Part shown: positions 12,898-25,569 of the stretch, one piece after another
How the letters are laid out: each line of letters opens with the position of its first letter
How positions within the stretch are numbered: position 1 is the first letter of the stretch
Source: Argentina anserina
Lineage: Eukaryota > Streptophyta > Magnoliopsida > Rosales > Rosaceae
DNA: 64,000 nucleotides
Direction of reading: 5' to 3'
NCBI RefSeq assembly: GCF_933775445.1
Contig: NC_065875.1
Span: forward strand, 16,553,555-16,617,554
Notes under the pieces: model-generated
What the model was told of the DNA's origin: nothing
Seen by the model: only the letters and a program-made list of their open reading frames with translations
Databases searched by the model: none
Position numbers and translations under genes: made by a program

Positions 12898-14500
12898 GAC
12901 TGAGAGGTGGCACAACCGCACGGGTTTGGTAAAGATGTTTGGGCACATATGATCTACTCCCACGCGTGGAATTGTAAAGGGAGACAAAAGATAATATTAC
13001 TTGAACAAAAAATCAAAGAATCTTTTAGACTAACTAAATGATTTTGGTGGACATATAAATTATTATATATACCCGACACATATTTCACGTGACATACTCC
13101 CTTAATGTTATTGGTCCATTTTTTATTGTGATTGTTTCTGATTTGTTCTTATATGTAAATAAATTTTTGTCATTTTTACCGCGTGTCTGTTAATTATACC
13201 ATAACGTAATATAATTGTTGGGCATACCACATGGCAGTACACATAATAATTACGTGTTGGACAGTTGGACTAATTCAGAAGTGCTGTTGAGATTTAGAAA
13301 ATATCAGCTACAAGGTGAAATACGGTCTTTGTTTTAGAAGAAATTCGATCGAGCTACTTGGACTAATTTTAGAAGTGCATGTTGAGGTTCCAAAAGCAAA
13401 GGCGATCGTCCAACGTAAGAGGCAACAATACTAGTCTGCTGGCCTGTGACTTTGTTTGGGAGAATGAGCTAATGATCCATAGTCCCATAGCTATGTTAAA
13501 CTGACCAGTTATGCTACGTGACGGACAATCAATCGACATCATTACAAGTTTACATCCACTGCGCTACTAGCTCTAAATTTCTAAAGTCTAGCTATAGAGT
13601 CATGTCCCAAGTTAAAAACCATGCAATTTTTCTCAAGATATTTTATGATGTGTTTAGCTCCAGAAATAACAGAGTAATTGCTCAAAAAAAAAAGAAAAAA
13701 AAAAGAACAGAGTAATTGCTGCGTTTGATTTTTTTTTTTGGGTACAAGTTGCTGCGTTTGATTTGATAGACAACGATAAAATAATAAAATATAAAATGAC
13801 CAATTCATCTTGATGAACTATATAATATAACAATTAACCATTTGATGAACTATGTAATACAAAATTGACAATTTGACTCACCTTAATGGTTAATTGTACT
13901 AATGTATAATAACAAGCAAAGCGCATGGTTAATTGTACTCGCCCAGTTGTCTAAAGTCTCAACTACCCGTTCGTTTGTATTCAGTCTTGACATATTGTGT
14001 TTCCAACCACCAACTTATAAGTTATATTAGTTGTTGTCATTTTTCTAATATGAGACTGCGTTAAATCATGAACAAATTCTTTAAGTTGACCTTTGCAGTT
14101 TGCACTTAAAATCGATTAACATATTAGATTCTCGAATTGGGAAGTAGTACACATAGTCCCAAATTGGAGACTTGGCAAATTTATGCACGATGATTCAATT
14201 TTCACATTCAGATTTTAGCTCCATAAGTACTACTTTTTCATCCAACCCAAGACAACCCAATGCGCGCTAAATTGAGCAGCGCGCATAACATCGCAGCGAT
14301 GCACCCACACCGACCAATCACCAATGTCGTGACACAACAACTCGCTGATGACTCATTAGCCACGTTTGAGCCAACAATATAGCCAATGAAATTCAATCCA
14401 CTAATCTCCAGTAGCCTTTAGTGCTCCCCCTATCACCACCGATTCCCTAGCTACCACAAAAATGTTGTGTGGAATCCGCCAACAATCCCACACACACGGT
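12898..14500. other. Intergenic stretch with duplicated block
   Basis: It holds copy 2 of the NPF-upstream duplication (13265-13576), a run of A and G near 13684-13705, and otherwise AT-rich sequence with no gene recognised. Confidence 0.4.
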
Positions 14501-14509
14501 TCTAATAAT

Positions 14510-14659
14510 AAGAAGTAAATTTGTCGCACACCCCTATCATGTCCACCACTCTAAATAAATGTCAAATGTCTTTTATAATACTATGAATTTGTTGAGAAAA
14601 AAATGACACTTAACATTTACTTAGAGTAGTGGCATGAGGTGGGCGACAAATTTGCTTCC
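14510..14659. mobile_element. 150-bp hAT-type MITE with long terminal inverted repeats
   Basis: The two arms, about 60 bases each, are inverted copies: the left starts AAGAAGTAAATTTGTCGC and the right, read in reverse, starts GGAAGCAAATTTGTCGCC. The element is bounded by a perfect 8-bp TSD, CTAATAAT, at 14502-14509 and 14660-14667. An 8-bp TSD points to hAT-family mobilisation. It has no coding capacity. Confidence 0.75.
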
Positions 14660-15541
14660 CTAATAATGTCGATATTCTCCCCACTTTAGCCGGCCGTTAG
14701 AGTCTTAGTATGAGATTTTTGTGTGTAGTATCAATATTTATAATAATAAAAATGACTTTTCATCTTTTCCAATAGTTTAAATCTAAGTCATAACTCATAA
14801 ACTTATCAACTTGATCATATGACTCATATCATCCATAAGAATAAGTTTGGGAGAAAGAAAGAGTCAAATATCAGGGTTCAGAAATACCCCCACAACAATT
14901 GTAGACGACAAGACTGGTGCACACCTGCGGAACCCTTAAAAGAGAGTGACAAAAGATGATATTAGTCATATTACTTGAAAGAAATCAGAGAATCTTCTAG
15001 ACTAATTAAATAAGTCCATGACTCCATGACAATATCGTGCTACTATAGTTCTTGTTGCTTAATTTATGACATTTGAAGACGAACACTGTGACGGGAACAT
15101 TAACAAATAATCTTCCGGCCTGTGTGGTTAGACAGTTGACATTTGACAATGCTAGAATAGAAAAGTGAGTTTGAGGATCCGTCTTTTTACACCCCTCCTT
15201 AACAATAGAAAAGTGAGTTGACAATGAAAATACGTTCCCTCTTTCTAATTACATTATCCAGTTACGTTATTAATTTTGTTTAGTTTTAGTTTAGTAGCTT
15301 TCTTGTGACGTTGATTTAACCACTAGAATTCTAGCAATGCCAACTGGGTCTAGTGGCGACTGTGGCGGTTATCAATTAGTGACAAGCGATCGAAAAAACT
15401 CATTCTTAATTAAAATATGTAATTTAAAAAAATATATGTAAATTAATTGTTTCACTACTACTCTACCTCTAAAAAATAATATCTTGTTCCGGAAGAATTG
15501 TTATTCTACTGTTGTGTGTATTTTAAATTCATTATGTTTCC

Positions 15542-15702
15542 TGTTAGAGATAGATTCGCATCTATATAATAGATTATGACTCCGAATCCTACGTGATTGT
15601 GATTATATAATGCATATATATAAACCTAATTATCAATCAATAAATAATTACGTTCTGTTCCATTACGTCGTTAATATTCTTATTTCGTTCTTCTCTCAAA
15701 CA
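15542..15702 (+). mobile_element. Short copia-like LTR (solo or partial)
   Basis: The segment begins TGTTAGAGATAG and ends CTCTCAAACA, with the TG...CA ends and internal style of short plant Ty1/copia LTRs. No clear TSD is seen. Instead a direct repeat starting TATGTAAATTAATTGT flanks the region (about 15434 and 15704), so some local duplication has also happened. The assignment rests on overall resemblance. Confidence 0.45.
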
Positions 15703-15734
15703 TATGTAAATTAATTGTTCCACTACTACTTTGC

Positions 15735-17955
15735 TTAAGGGAAAGGATAGGCATGCATCACATATGCATGTTTTTTGTACGAATGTAATACCGTATTGTT
15801 TTACGAGTTAATTTTTGCATGAATTAATGACCAATTGAGTATTATTATTTTAAAATTATTAAACTTATCACTCTTATTTGGATCATGTATCGTATATATC
15901 AGTATCATTTGTCTAAGCTCCGGATACCAACACCAGTCAAAATTGTTCTGACATCTGGTGGTAAGTTATGAGCTTAAGATTTGTAGTCCGGTCAATTTTG
16001 ATATGTTAGTGACTTTTTGGTGAAAATTATAAAAAAAGAAGAAGAAGAAGCTAAAACGACATTCTGACACCATTATATATCTTATTTAACTTACAATAGA
16101 GTTTGAGATGAATCAACGATTCAACCCGAACTGGTCAATGCCATCCTCGTACATGATAAATACAAAATATTTACGATTTTTTATTTTTTTTCCGCACTCC
16201 ATTCGTTCTACACATAGAATTGTCTGCCATCACCCATCAGTACATGTACATTTATAAAGGCTTTACACGCCATCAGTAATAAAAAAAATTTAAAAAGCAA
16301 GTATATATATTAGATTGGGGGAGTGTCCTCCCAATTACTTCTCATCATCGTGGCTACAAAATAGACGTCATCCACATCTTTACTAGTACTAAGCAAGCAC
16401 AAGAGTCTCTCGATTGATCATGCTCTTCTTCTCTCGATCGATAATGCATATGGCTATTGGCGGGGTATTATTTATATGTTCATGTGGGCAAATCCCTAAT
16501 ATTGGGTGGGTCGGTGGATGGGAATCTTCAAAATTTACATGTTCCGAGAGTCCGAGTACGATTCCAGTAAGATTGTGAAAACTCAATATGCTTCCTAAAT
16601 TAGTGAAAGTCTTTATCTCGATGTTATTTGTTGTTGAGGAAGACTTAGAAGACATAAGCAAAATAATACTAAGCATCATATCGATCAATCACGTCTGTTT
16701 TGTACCCCTGAAGATGAATAAACAAATCATATATTCAGCACTACCATGTTTATATAATTAAGGAGTACGTATGAAGCAAAACATCTCTTCCTTTGTTCCC
16801 AGATGGTGATAGAATTTCGATCAGTGGGCACTTGGTTTAGGAACAACTTCATCATAAATTAACAAGCCATAAGAGAAATGTTGCCTGCAGTCGGAGAAGA
16901 TCTTTATTTGCTGGAAAACCTGAAATGCGAGACGTGACTATCTTTAGACAAGTGAGACCTGCAAAGTATTATATTCTGTTGTTGTTTTGTGTTGGCTACT
17001 AATTAGATAATTAGATAAAGCAATCCTTCACCCCTGTTTTGGAACAAAGAAGCCACCGGGAGGCTATGTTAAATGAGGTAAATTTATATATTTTGAAGGC
17101 ACAACTAAAATTCAGATAGATTAAGCTGCTCTTGGTTTGGTTATTAGCATCATCATAGTAATACTCGTGTTGATGCTGTTAGAAATGTGGCGCTGCGTCT
17201 GTGCCGTAAGGCCTTGCCATGAAGAAAGGCCCTGATGAAAGCTAACACAAGCAGAAAGGTCTCAAGTGTGTATGTTTTGGTTGGAAGTCATTCAAAGCTC
17301 ATCATAGATTGTGTTAATTACATTTACATCATCCCATGGAAATCAGAGGCAGTCGTTCTTAGCATTTTCCACACTAATGAACTATTTTATGAAGGAATTT
17401 CGTTACTCATGTACTCAAGTCACCTCTGTCATTTGGTAGTTGAATAAGATGTTGATAACGGTAGCCTTTCTTTAAATCCACTGCCAGCTTTCGACTTTGA
17501 TGAATTTGAACAACCTAGTGCTGATAGCAAAGATAAAGAAAATATGTGAAGCATTCTTATTCTGTGATTAAGCAGCCAACATTTCTGAGTCTAAGAAATA
17601 CAGGACATGATGGTCTGTTGAGATTGTAGCTGCGTTTCTCAACTCCTAGGCTAGATTGAACCTTTCAAGACTTTCAGTTATCAATAAGATAAAGCAGAAC
17701 CTAATGAGATACGTACCAAATAAGTTACACAGATGAAATGACAGATTGTTTATTCGATATGTACTTGGACCACTGAAATTCCTGGTACCGACAGACAAAT
17801 AACCGTAAGAACAACACAAGAAAATGTATGAAATTGACAACAACAGCCATCAATTAGGCGTCAGGCAAGAAATGCAAAATAGAAACACCAGTTGGAGTAC
17901 AAAACAGTGAAGACACAGCACACAACACAGGGAACGGAAATGGATATCTCGATCA
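15735..17955. other. Intergenic stretch with possible gene debris
   Basis: No intact gene is seen. The frame at 16389-16688 (minus, 99 codons) starts with a hydrophobic run but matches no family I know. Around 17450-17550 (plus) a short open piece containing PLPAFDFDEFEQP and ending at a stop may be the tail of a lost exon. The left end carries short AT-rich repeats and GA runs. Confidence 0.25.
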
Positions 17956-19575
17956 TCACCAGAATTTCTTGAAGAAGTTATGGATGTGTTCACTAATTTC
18001 ATTAGGCCTTTCTTCGTTGATAAAATGAGCAACTCCTTCCATTACGACTACGTCTTCCAGAAACGGCACACTTTCCTTAAACCCACCTTTGTGTATGAAA
18101 TCCTTGGCGCCTCCATAGTTATAAACTAGGTCTTGGTCTCCAACAATGTACTTAACTGGAACTTTTATTTGAGCCCCTGTCCAGGGTGCAGTTAATTCCC
18201 AGTTTCTGCATTCAATTAAGGGCGATGAATGGAAGCAACAATTAGCATAAATTTCATGTGAACTTGGAGGCCAAAGATAACTCTTTCTCAATAAATTAGT
18301 CATAGGTGTAAGTTCAAGAAAAGTTCGAAGCGCATACCGGTTAATGTTCCGGTAGTAGTTTATGCCACCAGTAAATCCCTTCTTCTGAAATTTGCCAACA
18401 TAGTAGTTAACATCATCCTCAAATAACCAACTTGACAACGCAATTGGAGCATCTAAAGGATGTCCAAAGCCTTTACCTTTAGGCAGGAAAAGTGGACCAG
18501 GGTGGCGATATGTTAGGAATTCTTTCATAACTCTTTCGGTACCAATCTGGGCAAAATCAGCTTCAATCTCTCCTGGTTCCTACAAAATGAGTACATAATT
18601 GTCTATCATAATCCAATTAAAGCCATCAAAATTTGTTGTTTCCCAAATCACATAGCATCTTCTTGCCAAAAAAAAAACCACATAGCATCTTATGCCTTTC
18701 TCGGCCTTTTGACAAAGATCAAGTGTAAGCACATAGCATCTTTGCTTTAAAAAAAATCAATGACTACCTTTCTTTTAACTTATGGGGATAGTTAATCAGG
18801 GAACTTACTTATCAATTGTTTTCTTATGTTTCTTCTAACTCCTACAGTAAAGAACATCAACATCTCAAATAGTGGATTATATCCAAGTTTCTAAAAATAC
18901 TGAAGGAACAAACCAGGCATTGGCAACAATGCTTGTCATCCTCTTCATGATTAACAATCACTGAATAAAGCCTAGTGGGTCTAGAATATTTATAAAGTAT
19001 ATGCTCATTTTAAATCACCATGAGATGCATGAGGATACAATTATTAATCAAGGAACTCACTTAAACAATTCACTTGGAACACTAAAACCTTGTATTTAGG
19101 TAGACTATAGATTAAACTAATCAGCAACCACAAATCAACAGATCCAGATAGAAAGGCAACTAAGGATTGTCCTCACTGCATATCCTCCATCACATTCCAT
19201 CAAAAACAAGTATTCAAGGAGTAAAATTTCTGAAGAACATTCATGCTTACCTGAATCAAACGCAATGATCAATACTCCCAAAACATATAGGAGGAATTCA
19301 CTCAGTCCAGAATTACCAAACAAAATAATTAGATAAGAAACGGAGGAAGAAGAAGAAGTACCTGAAATCTACACATGTAATAATCATCTCCATAAACAGC
19401 TTGCAAGGTTTCAATAGGCTTCCGCTGAGGATTCCTAGGATTGAACGCCACGCTCAAGTTGACCAGAGCCTTAACCCGGTCCGGCCGAAATAGGCAGAGA
19501 TACCAAGCAATGAGCGCACCCCAGTCGTGCCCGACCACGAACACCTTCTCCTGATCCGATGCTACTACGTCCAAC

Positions 19576-22268
19576 TGTAACGACCCCAAAATTCTGAACC
19601 TAAAAACTCAAAATTTCAAAGTCGTTAAACACCAAACAATCTCGATGAAATCGAAATCATTTAAAATGCCACAACGGATCATCTCTGAGTTCAAAATACA
19701 ACTCAGTCAAACCGATTATTACAAACCAAATTATAATTCAACATTATAACAAATGGAAATGTATAATCCTCACAACAACCTCACAAGATAGTCACACAAA
19801 ATCATCACACAAGCTGCAGATAAATAACTTCAAGTCCTCTGAGCAGTCCGTCAATTCCCGCTAATCCACACCTGCGGAGTTATCCACTACACCATCGAAT
19901 TGGTGCACCGGGATTGTAAACACAAACCCGGTAAGCTTTACAGCTCGTATGAGTAAAATGAAAATATAACTCGCATATTAATATATACGAAAAATCACAA
20001 ATCATCAAATATAAATGCATTCATGAGTCAGTTGACGGCCCATCTAGTCGTCCCAAAGAAATAAGAAATACAACGCTCATGAGAAATTAAGTAATCATTC
20101 TGGTTACCCAAATGCATTTATATTACGGGTACCAAGAACGCTGGTACACATCTGTTACCCCTCTCGTAATACACCGCCGATATTGGATAGCCACCCGCTA
20201 CCCAACATCCAAAACAATCTGAGTACCCATGAGCAGATAACCACCCGTTACCTCACATGCAGTACTAAGGCAGACAGACTAGAGCTCTAACTGTATCGTA
20301 ACTTTCGCCCGGCCAAAGACTAGGTTCCGACTTGCCAAACACGTACAATAATCTCACATCATATTGTACCAAATCAAGTCTGAAGACAAATCAACATTTT
20401 AACAATCTCAATGTTAAAATCACGTACAATAATCTCACATCATATTGTACCAAAAATCAAGTCCGAATACAAATCAACATTTTAACAATCTCCATGTTAA
20501 AATCACGTACAATAATCTCACATCATATTGTACCAAAAATCAAGTCCGAAGACAAATCAACATTTTAACAATCTCCATGTTAAAATCACGTACAATAATC
20601 TCACATCATATTGTACAAATCAAAATCACATGCTCGATATATAAATCTCGTCATCAAAATGACATAAATCACGATAAAATCATAACAGTATATTATATAG
20701 CAAACTATATATATATGTACATATTTACCATTTATACAATATATATACATATATAATACATTATATCATATACATGTCATATTTCATAAACACGTCCGAA
20801 GACAAAAACTCGTCTGAAGACAAAACATTTTAACAAACTCATGTTAAAACTACGTACAATAATCACACCTCATATTGTACAAATTAAATCACATGCTCAA
20901 TATTTAATTCTCGTCATCGAAATGACAATCCCAATAAATTTATAACAGTATATAATATAGCAAACTATATATATATATGTACTTATTACCATTTATACAA
21001 TATATATAATCCACTATATCGTATACATGTCGTAATTCAATATTAAAAACTCTTGTAAAATCTTGAATCTCCGCAAGGGTAGATTCGTAAATATGTGAGA
21101 TTTTACTCACATTCTTTCCTGCGTGCAACTTCCACGACCCTGAAAGTAATTTCCTCACTCGTTTCGTCAGTCACCTAATAGCACGATAAATGCTTAGAAA
21201 ATGATACTTAAAATATCAGGTGACGAGTTCAGCACAGCTAAATGTTGTTCATAAAACATTGTTCACGGAACACTGTTCATGTTACTAATCACTGTTTTTA
21301 CTAAACCACTGTTCACAGTTATTGTTTTACCAAAACACTGTTCACATTTACTGTTACAGATCACTATTCACAGTTACTGTTACAGATCTCTATTCATGCG
21401 GAGTTACTATTCATTCGGCGTTACTGTTCACCGACCGCCACCAATCATCATCAAATTTCACCACCACAACCTAAACAACATTTCCAACAACTTCCTAGTT
21501 GACACCAAGGTCTAAATCCGAGTCTAAATAGTCCAAACAACGAAGAACATAAAATCGGCACTATTCACAAACCCTAGAAAATTGAAATTTTGATTCGGGT
21601 ATTTACACTTCGATTTGGCTCAATTCCTTTTGTGGGAATGTTGCTGGGACTGAGACAAGCAAAACCCCCCAAGAATCTCGAGCCATGGTGGCCGGAGGAG
21701 GCGGTGCCGCCACAACAGTAACTTCCAGCGGTTGCTACACCGTGTGTGGTTGTCGCCGGAGTGCAAGGCGTAGCCCAAAAGATGGAGCTCGTCGAGCCCG
21801 TCAGTTTGATAGGTGACACGACACGAGGCGACGTCGGATGGTGGAGAAATCGGCCGGAGAAGGTTTTTGGGTCGGGTGAACAGTACCCGAGCTGATTTTT
21901 AGAAAAAATCTGATTTTCTGATTTTTAATCTCTTCTCCTTCCTTTTATACTATTTCCAAAATCGGAAACGAACTTCCGACGTTAATAACTTTCGCGTCCG
22001 ACGTCCGATTCGAACGCATGATGTGTCCACGAATTCGTATCGATGAGCTCTACGACTTTCGTGAAGGAAGTTTTCGCAACCGAGCGACGGAATAAAAGTC
22101 GATCTATACGTTGCGGTAACGTTACGTTTTCTAATTAAACGATCCGAGAACGTTTCCGTTTTCGTTTCGAAATGTCGCAAACCTCCAATTGTCATCTTGA
22201 ATTAATTTCACAAGTTTAACACTTTGAAAATACTCGACATTTAGTTTCTAAAAATTCGGGTTATCACA
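19576..22268. mobile_element. Solo LTR, probably Ty3/Gypsy, inside epoxide hydrolase exon 1
   Basis: The insert begins TGTAACGACCCC and ends GGGTTATCACA, with TG...CA ends and a loosely inverted terminal pair. The 5-base TSD is perfect: CCAAC at 19571-19575 and 22269-22273. No gag, protease, reverse transcriptase or integrase frame is seen and there are no two long terminal copies, so a solo LTR left by recombination is the simplest reading. Its length, the repeated CACTGTTCAC motifs near 21250-21430 and its style suggest a long-LTR Ty3/Gypsy lineage. That lineage call is inference. Confidence 0.8.
20341..20620. repeat. 81-83-bp tandem repeat inside the LTR
   Basis: Copies start at 20341, 20422, 20505 and 20588 (partial), with a diverged one near 20851. 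Each contains an inverted pair, GTACAAT...ATTGTAC, separated by about 13 bases, and a second inverted pair, CATTTTAACA...TGTTAAAATC. A larger duplicated block of about 260 bases overlaps (about 20628 and 20890), so the LTR grew by internal duplication. Confidence 0.7.
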
Positions 22269-23067
22269 CCAACAATGCCACCAGATCGCCTACCACGTGG
22301 AAGTACGTGTAGCTTGACGCGTCGGGTGGCGCGTCCGTGTCGCCGTAGCCACGGAGGTCGGGAGCCACTGCTCGGTATCCGAGCGCGGCCAAGGCTTGGA
22401 TTTGGTGCCTCCAGGAGTATCAGAGCTCCGGGAAGCCGTGGATGAAGAGGACCACATGGCCTTGGCCTTTGTCGGCTACGTGCATGTTGATCCCGTTGAC
22501 ATTGATCGTTTTGTGTTCTATTCCTTCCATTTATCTTTCTTTGTCTTCTGCTGTGGTTTTGTGCAAGGGAAATGCAGACTGAGGGTTATCTATAGGGTTT
22601 AGAGGAGGAGAGCTAAAGATGGAAGAGATAATGATTCGGGCAACCTTATCATGAACTGGAATGCAATCCCAAAACCAAATCAAAAGCCAAAGGAAAGAGG
22701 AGGTGATGATTACTTTGTGGAGATGGAATGCACGAACCGAAAAGGAAACTAGACCCAGTAAAGGGCCAAAATCTCACCAATATTTTTAATATATCTTCTA
22801 ATATTTTCTTTAAAAAAATGATATATTTTAAAAATAAATATTTTATTTTTTCTTGCGATATTTCTCCGATAACATAAAATATATCCAATAAGTATCCGGT
22901 ATTTATGATATATCTTATATATTTTCGATATTTTAGAGAAATATCTGAAATTTTTTTTTTATTTTTTTTTATCTCAACTTAAAGATGTCTCAGACTCTCG
23001 GAGATGAGTTTTTAATTATTAATCACCTCGATAGATATCAAAAAAGAAGACTAGAAGAGTAGTCCCT

Positions 23068-23535
23068 TGTTGGCACCCCTACTAGCACAGAGCTAGTGTG
23101 GCATGCCACCGAGCATAAGCATCACTCTCTAGGCGGATCTACAAGTCACTATATGGCTCAACCATGATATTCATAGCGTACCTCGTCATACAAGCTTTCC
23201 AAAGATAGTCGGAACTCACCAAGACACCACCGGGAAGTCACATTTCCGACCTCATCAAGATGACTCCATAGTAAGCCTAAATGATCACTTGTCTCACATT
23301 GAAGAATATGTAAATGAGAGGGGTTCCCTCACCTATAAAAGGGACCTCTCATCCCACTTAGAAGGGGGATCACTACTTGTATAACTCAAGGCTATTTTCT
23401 TATACTAGTGGATTCAAGTGGACGTAGCCTACCCCAAGAGAGGGAGGTGAACCACTATACTTCTTGTGTCAAACTAACACTCACTAATAGTTAACCGTGT
23501 GATCAGCCACCCATCTGGTAATCACTACGTTAACA
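23068..23535 (+). mobile_element. 468-bp solo LTR with perfect TSD
   Basis: The segment begins TGTTGGCACCCC and ends CTACGTTAACA. It is flanked by the perfect 5-base TSD TCCCT at 23063-23067 and 23536-23540. No internal retrotransposon genes are attached. It lies inside the decayed hAT remnant, so it is the younger insertion. Confidence 0.8.
23334..23341 (+). promoter_or_regulatory. TATA box of the solo LTR
   Basis: TATAAAAG lies about 270 bases into the LTR, the usual place for the U3 promoter. It implies plus-strand transcription of the parent element and could still drive transcription to the right. Confidence 0.5.
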
Positions 23536-25377
23536 TCCCTCAATCGGCTAATTTTTAATTTTTCGTAAAAAAATCAGGATGAAGAGTGAAGGTTCAAGTC
23601 TTAACTCTTAAAAGTCAAGTTATATCAGTGATGAGTGCTCTCCTTGACCGCGATGATGAAAATGACAACCTCCTCCACACGTCGTAAAAAAGACAACTGA
23701 TTTTGGAATTATATAAACAAGGTATTATCGAATGAAGTTAGAGACCCGAAAAATGATTCTGATAATGCTAGTTTGTGGGGCGGCGTAGCAACTCCAGACA
23801 GTTCAGATGGTGGTGGTGGTGGTGGTGGTGGAGATACAAGGTTTGAATATGGACAATCTTATGTAGGTGGAGGATTTGAGCAGTTTACTTGTTAAAGTAA
23901 TTTTGATCATGCTACTCAAGATGAGAATTATGGATCTAGAGCACGTGGTCATGGTGCGCAATAACATAATAGGTGCGGGAGTAGGACAAGATGAGTCATT
24001 GATGATCAAAATATTTCATCTTATGTTACTTTAGTTGGCTTAAGTTTTGATTCTATATTGATAGAGCACAGAGCATAGTGAGACGTAAAACGAATCACAT
24101 GAAGTCAAACTATCAATCTGGTTATCCTATTTACGATTATGATAAGTTTGGAGAAATATATGATCAATTTTCAAGTTGGGTTTATTTTTATTATCTCTTT
24201 CTTAGAGAAACTATCGGCAGCTCGAAAGAGATATATGTCTATCATGTTAACCATTACAATTCGAAAGAGATATATGTGTAAACCCTATGGCTCGTATGTC
24301 TTGGGCAGAGTATTGTAATTTTGTTGACCAACGTCCGTCTTTTCAAGCACCTAGAGCCTTTTTTCTGATACTAGATAAAGTTAATAATTGTATATATTTG
24401 TATGTAATTTAATAATAAACAAATAAATAATTTAGGAACAGGCTCGATATATTTTTTCTAATATCCCCGATATATCGGATATCTTTTTTTTTAAACGATA
24501 TATCTACCGATACCGATATTTTGAACCATGCGTATGACATTAATTGAGTAATAGTATGAGACCATATACTTGTCTTGTTGATGATGAAAGTAAGTCGTGC
24601 TCTATCTTTTCATTAGGCTAAAAAAGGCTTCAGACAACAATTTACAACTGTTGACTGATGAGAACCTATGTGCAGAGTACATCGGTGCTATGTGATAGCA
24701 CCTCAGACAGTAGTTCTAAACCGCCGTATGAACTATTCTCAGACAACATATTTTTTCTGGTCAAATGTTGTCTGAGTTGTACCGAATTCATCCAAAATTG
24801 AGACAAAAATTGACTATCTGCTGTGTGAATAACACATACATAGCATTAAAATGTCGTCTCATTTGAGATCAGATAACATAAAAATGTTGTCTGCTAGACA
24901 ATTTGATCTGAATTTCAATGATTATTCTATTACCTCAATGAAACCAAATTTTACTATGTTGAGAAATGTATTCTTTGAACTTTAACTAACGGCATATAAA
25001 TGTTGTCTAAATAGGCTAGTAACAACACCAACATTTAGTTTATGTTGTCTGAATTAATTTTCTACAGGAATTTTGTGATGTCTGAATGAGATTGAAACAT
25101 CATAATCTAATTTTATTCTTGTTGTTCCTCTCATGCTAATACAATCACATTTAAATCTGCAATATGCTTATATATAGCAGCCTCCAAACCATTAAACTAC
25201 ATTAAATCAGAAAGCCAACAAAATCAATTGTCATTATATCTACAATGAATCCATATTTGCCTTAGCAAACCATAACAAAACATCTTATCTACAAGGTTCA
25301 CAATAGAAATAGCTACTCCATGTAATTGTTAAGGCAATATATTCAAACATGCTCTCTCAGTTAGCTGTTGCTACATG

Positions 25378-25569
25378 CTACGTGTTCTTTAAATCATCCT
25401 TCATGGCAGAAAATTGGTCCTTCAGGCAATGTGCCTTCAAGTCGCCTGTAAAACAAGAACATTTAATGCTATTAAATTACAAGAAAAAGGTCTCTAAGAT
25501 GTAATACGTTAATGTCAAGGATATATATATATATACATACAAGTCCATGAGTTCTTTAAGATCCATGAA
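25378..25569 (-). pseudogene. Captured exon pair, unidentified, inside the CACTA element
   Basis: A minus-strand piece at 25541-25569 lies between a CCCACAG acceptor and a TT/GTATGT donor. A second at 25378-25445 starts after TTTTACAG and ends in a stop. Another exon-like piece ending CAGTT/GTAAGT lies near 25765-25800. Two joins of different phase both stay open, so the protein is uncertain and the source gene is not recognised. The pieces lie within the CACTA boundaries and so move with it. Confidence 0.35.

Larger units (their letters stand above)
17956..22530 (-). pseudogene. Soluble epoxide hydrolase paralogue, inactivated
   Basis: This would encode a plant soluble epoxide hydrolase, an alpha/beta-hydrolase that opens lipid epoxides to diols. 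Exon 1 is split into 22274-22530 and 19362-19575; exon 2 is 18338-18579; exon 3 is 17956-18205. Without the insertion exon 1 would be 471 bases, exactly as in the paralogue at 34973-36224, and the whole would have 320 codons. Conserved sites are present: HGFPE, GHDWGALIAW (nucleophile Asp), lid Tyr in NYYVGKF and NYYRN, VGDQD (acid Asp) and GVAHF (base His). Two lesions kill it. Codon 37 is TGA (22420-22422) where the paralogue has TGG, right after HGFPEL. A 2693-base LTR is inserted at 19576-22268. No other stop or frameshift is seen, so decay looks recent. The downstream exons could still be transcribed, but full enzyme cannot be made. Confidence 0.9.
22760..24530 (+). mobile_element. Decayed hAT element remnant
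   Basis: The right end near 24530 reads, in reverse, GCATGGTTCAAAATATCGG, close to the terminal repeat of the MITE at 30585-31097. Both share many CGATATATCG-type subterminal motifs. The left end is not clear; the first such motifs appear near 22790-22960. Between them (about 23740-24420) lie pieces of a degenerate protein tail: a poly-Gly run, a Gln/Tyr/Gly-rich part, and a closing MARMSWAEYCNFVDQRPSF-like stretch. That resembles the low-complexity C-terminal tail of some plant BED-zinc-finger hAT transposases. Several stops and shifts make it dead. The solo LTR at 23068-23535 is nested in it. Confidence 0.55.

Noticed and set aside
16389..16688. Possible secreted peptide gene on the minus strand
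   Set aside because: The hydrophobic start is short, no cleavage site or known peptide motif follows, and no promoter is evident.
17450..17550. Exon ending in an acidic tail (PLPAFDFDEFEQP)
   Set aside because: Only one short open piece without flanking exons; family not recognised.
20341..20620. CRISPR-like array
   Set aside because: The units are contiguous without spacers and the genome is eukaryotic.
20332..20756. Overlapping 78- and 103-codon frames as repeat-protein genes
   Set aside because: They are translations of the LTR tandem repeat.
19576..22268. Complete LTR retrotransposon
   Set aside because: No repeated ends, primer-binding site or pol domains inside; solo LTR fits better.
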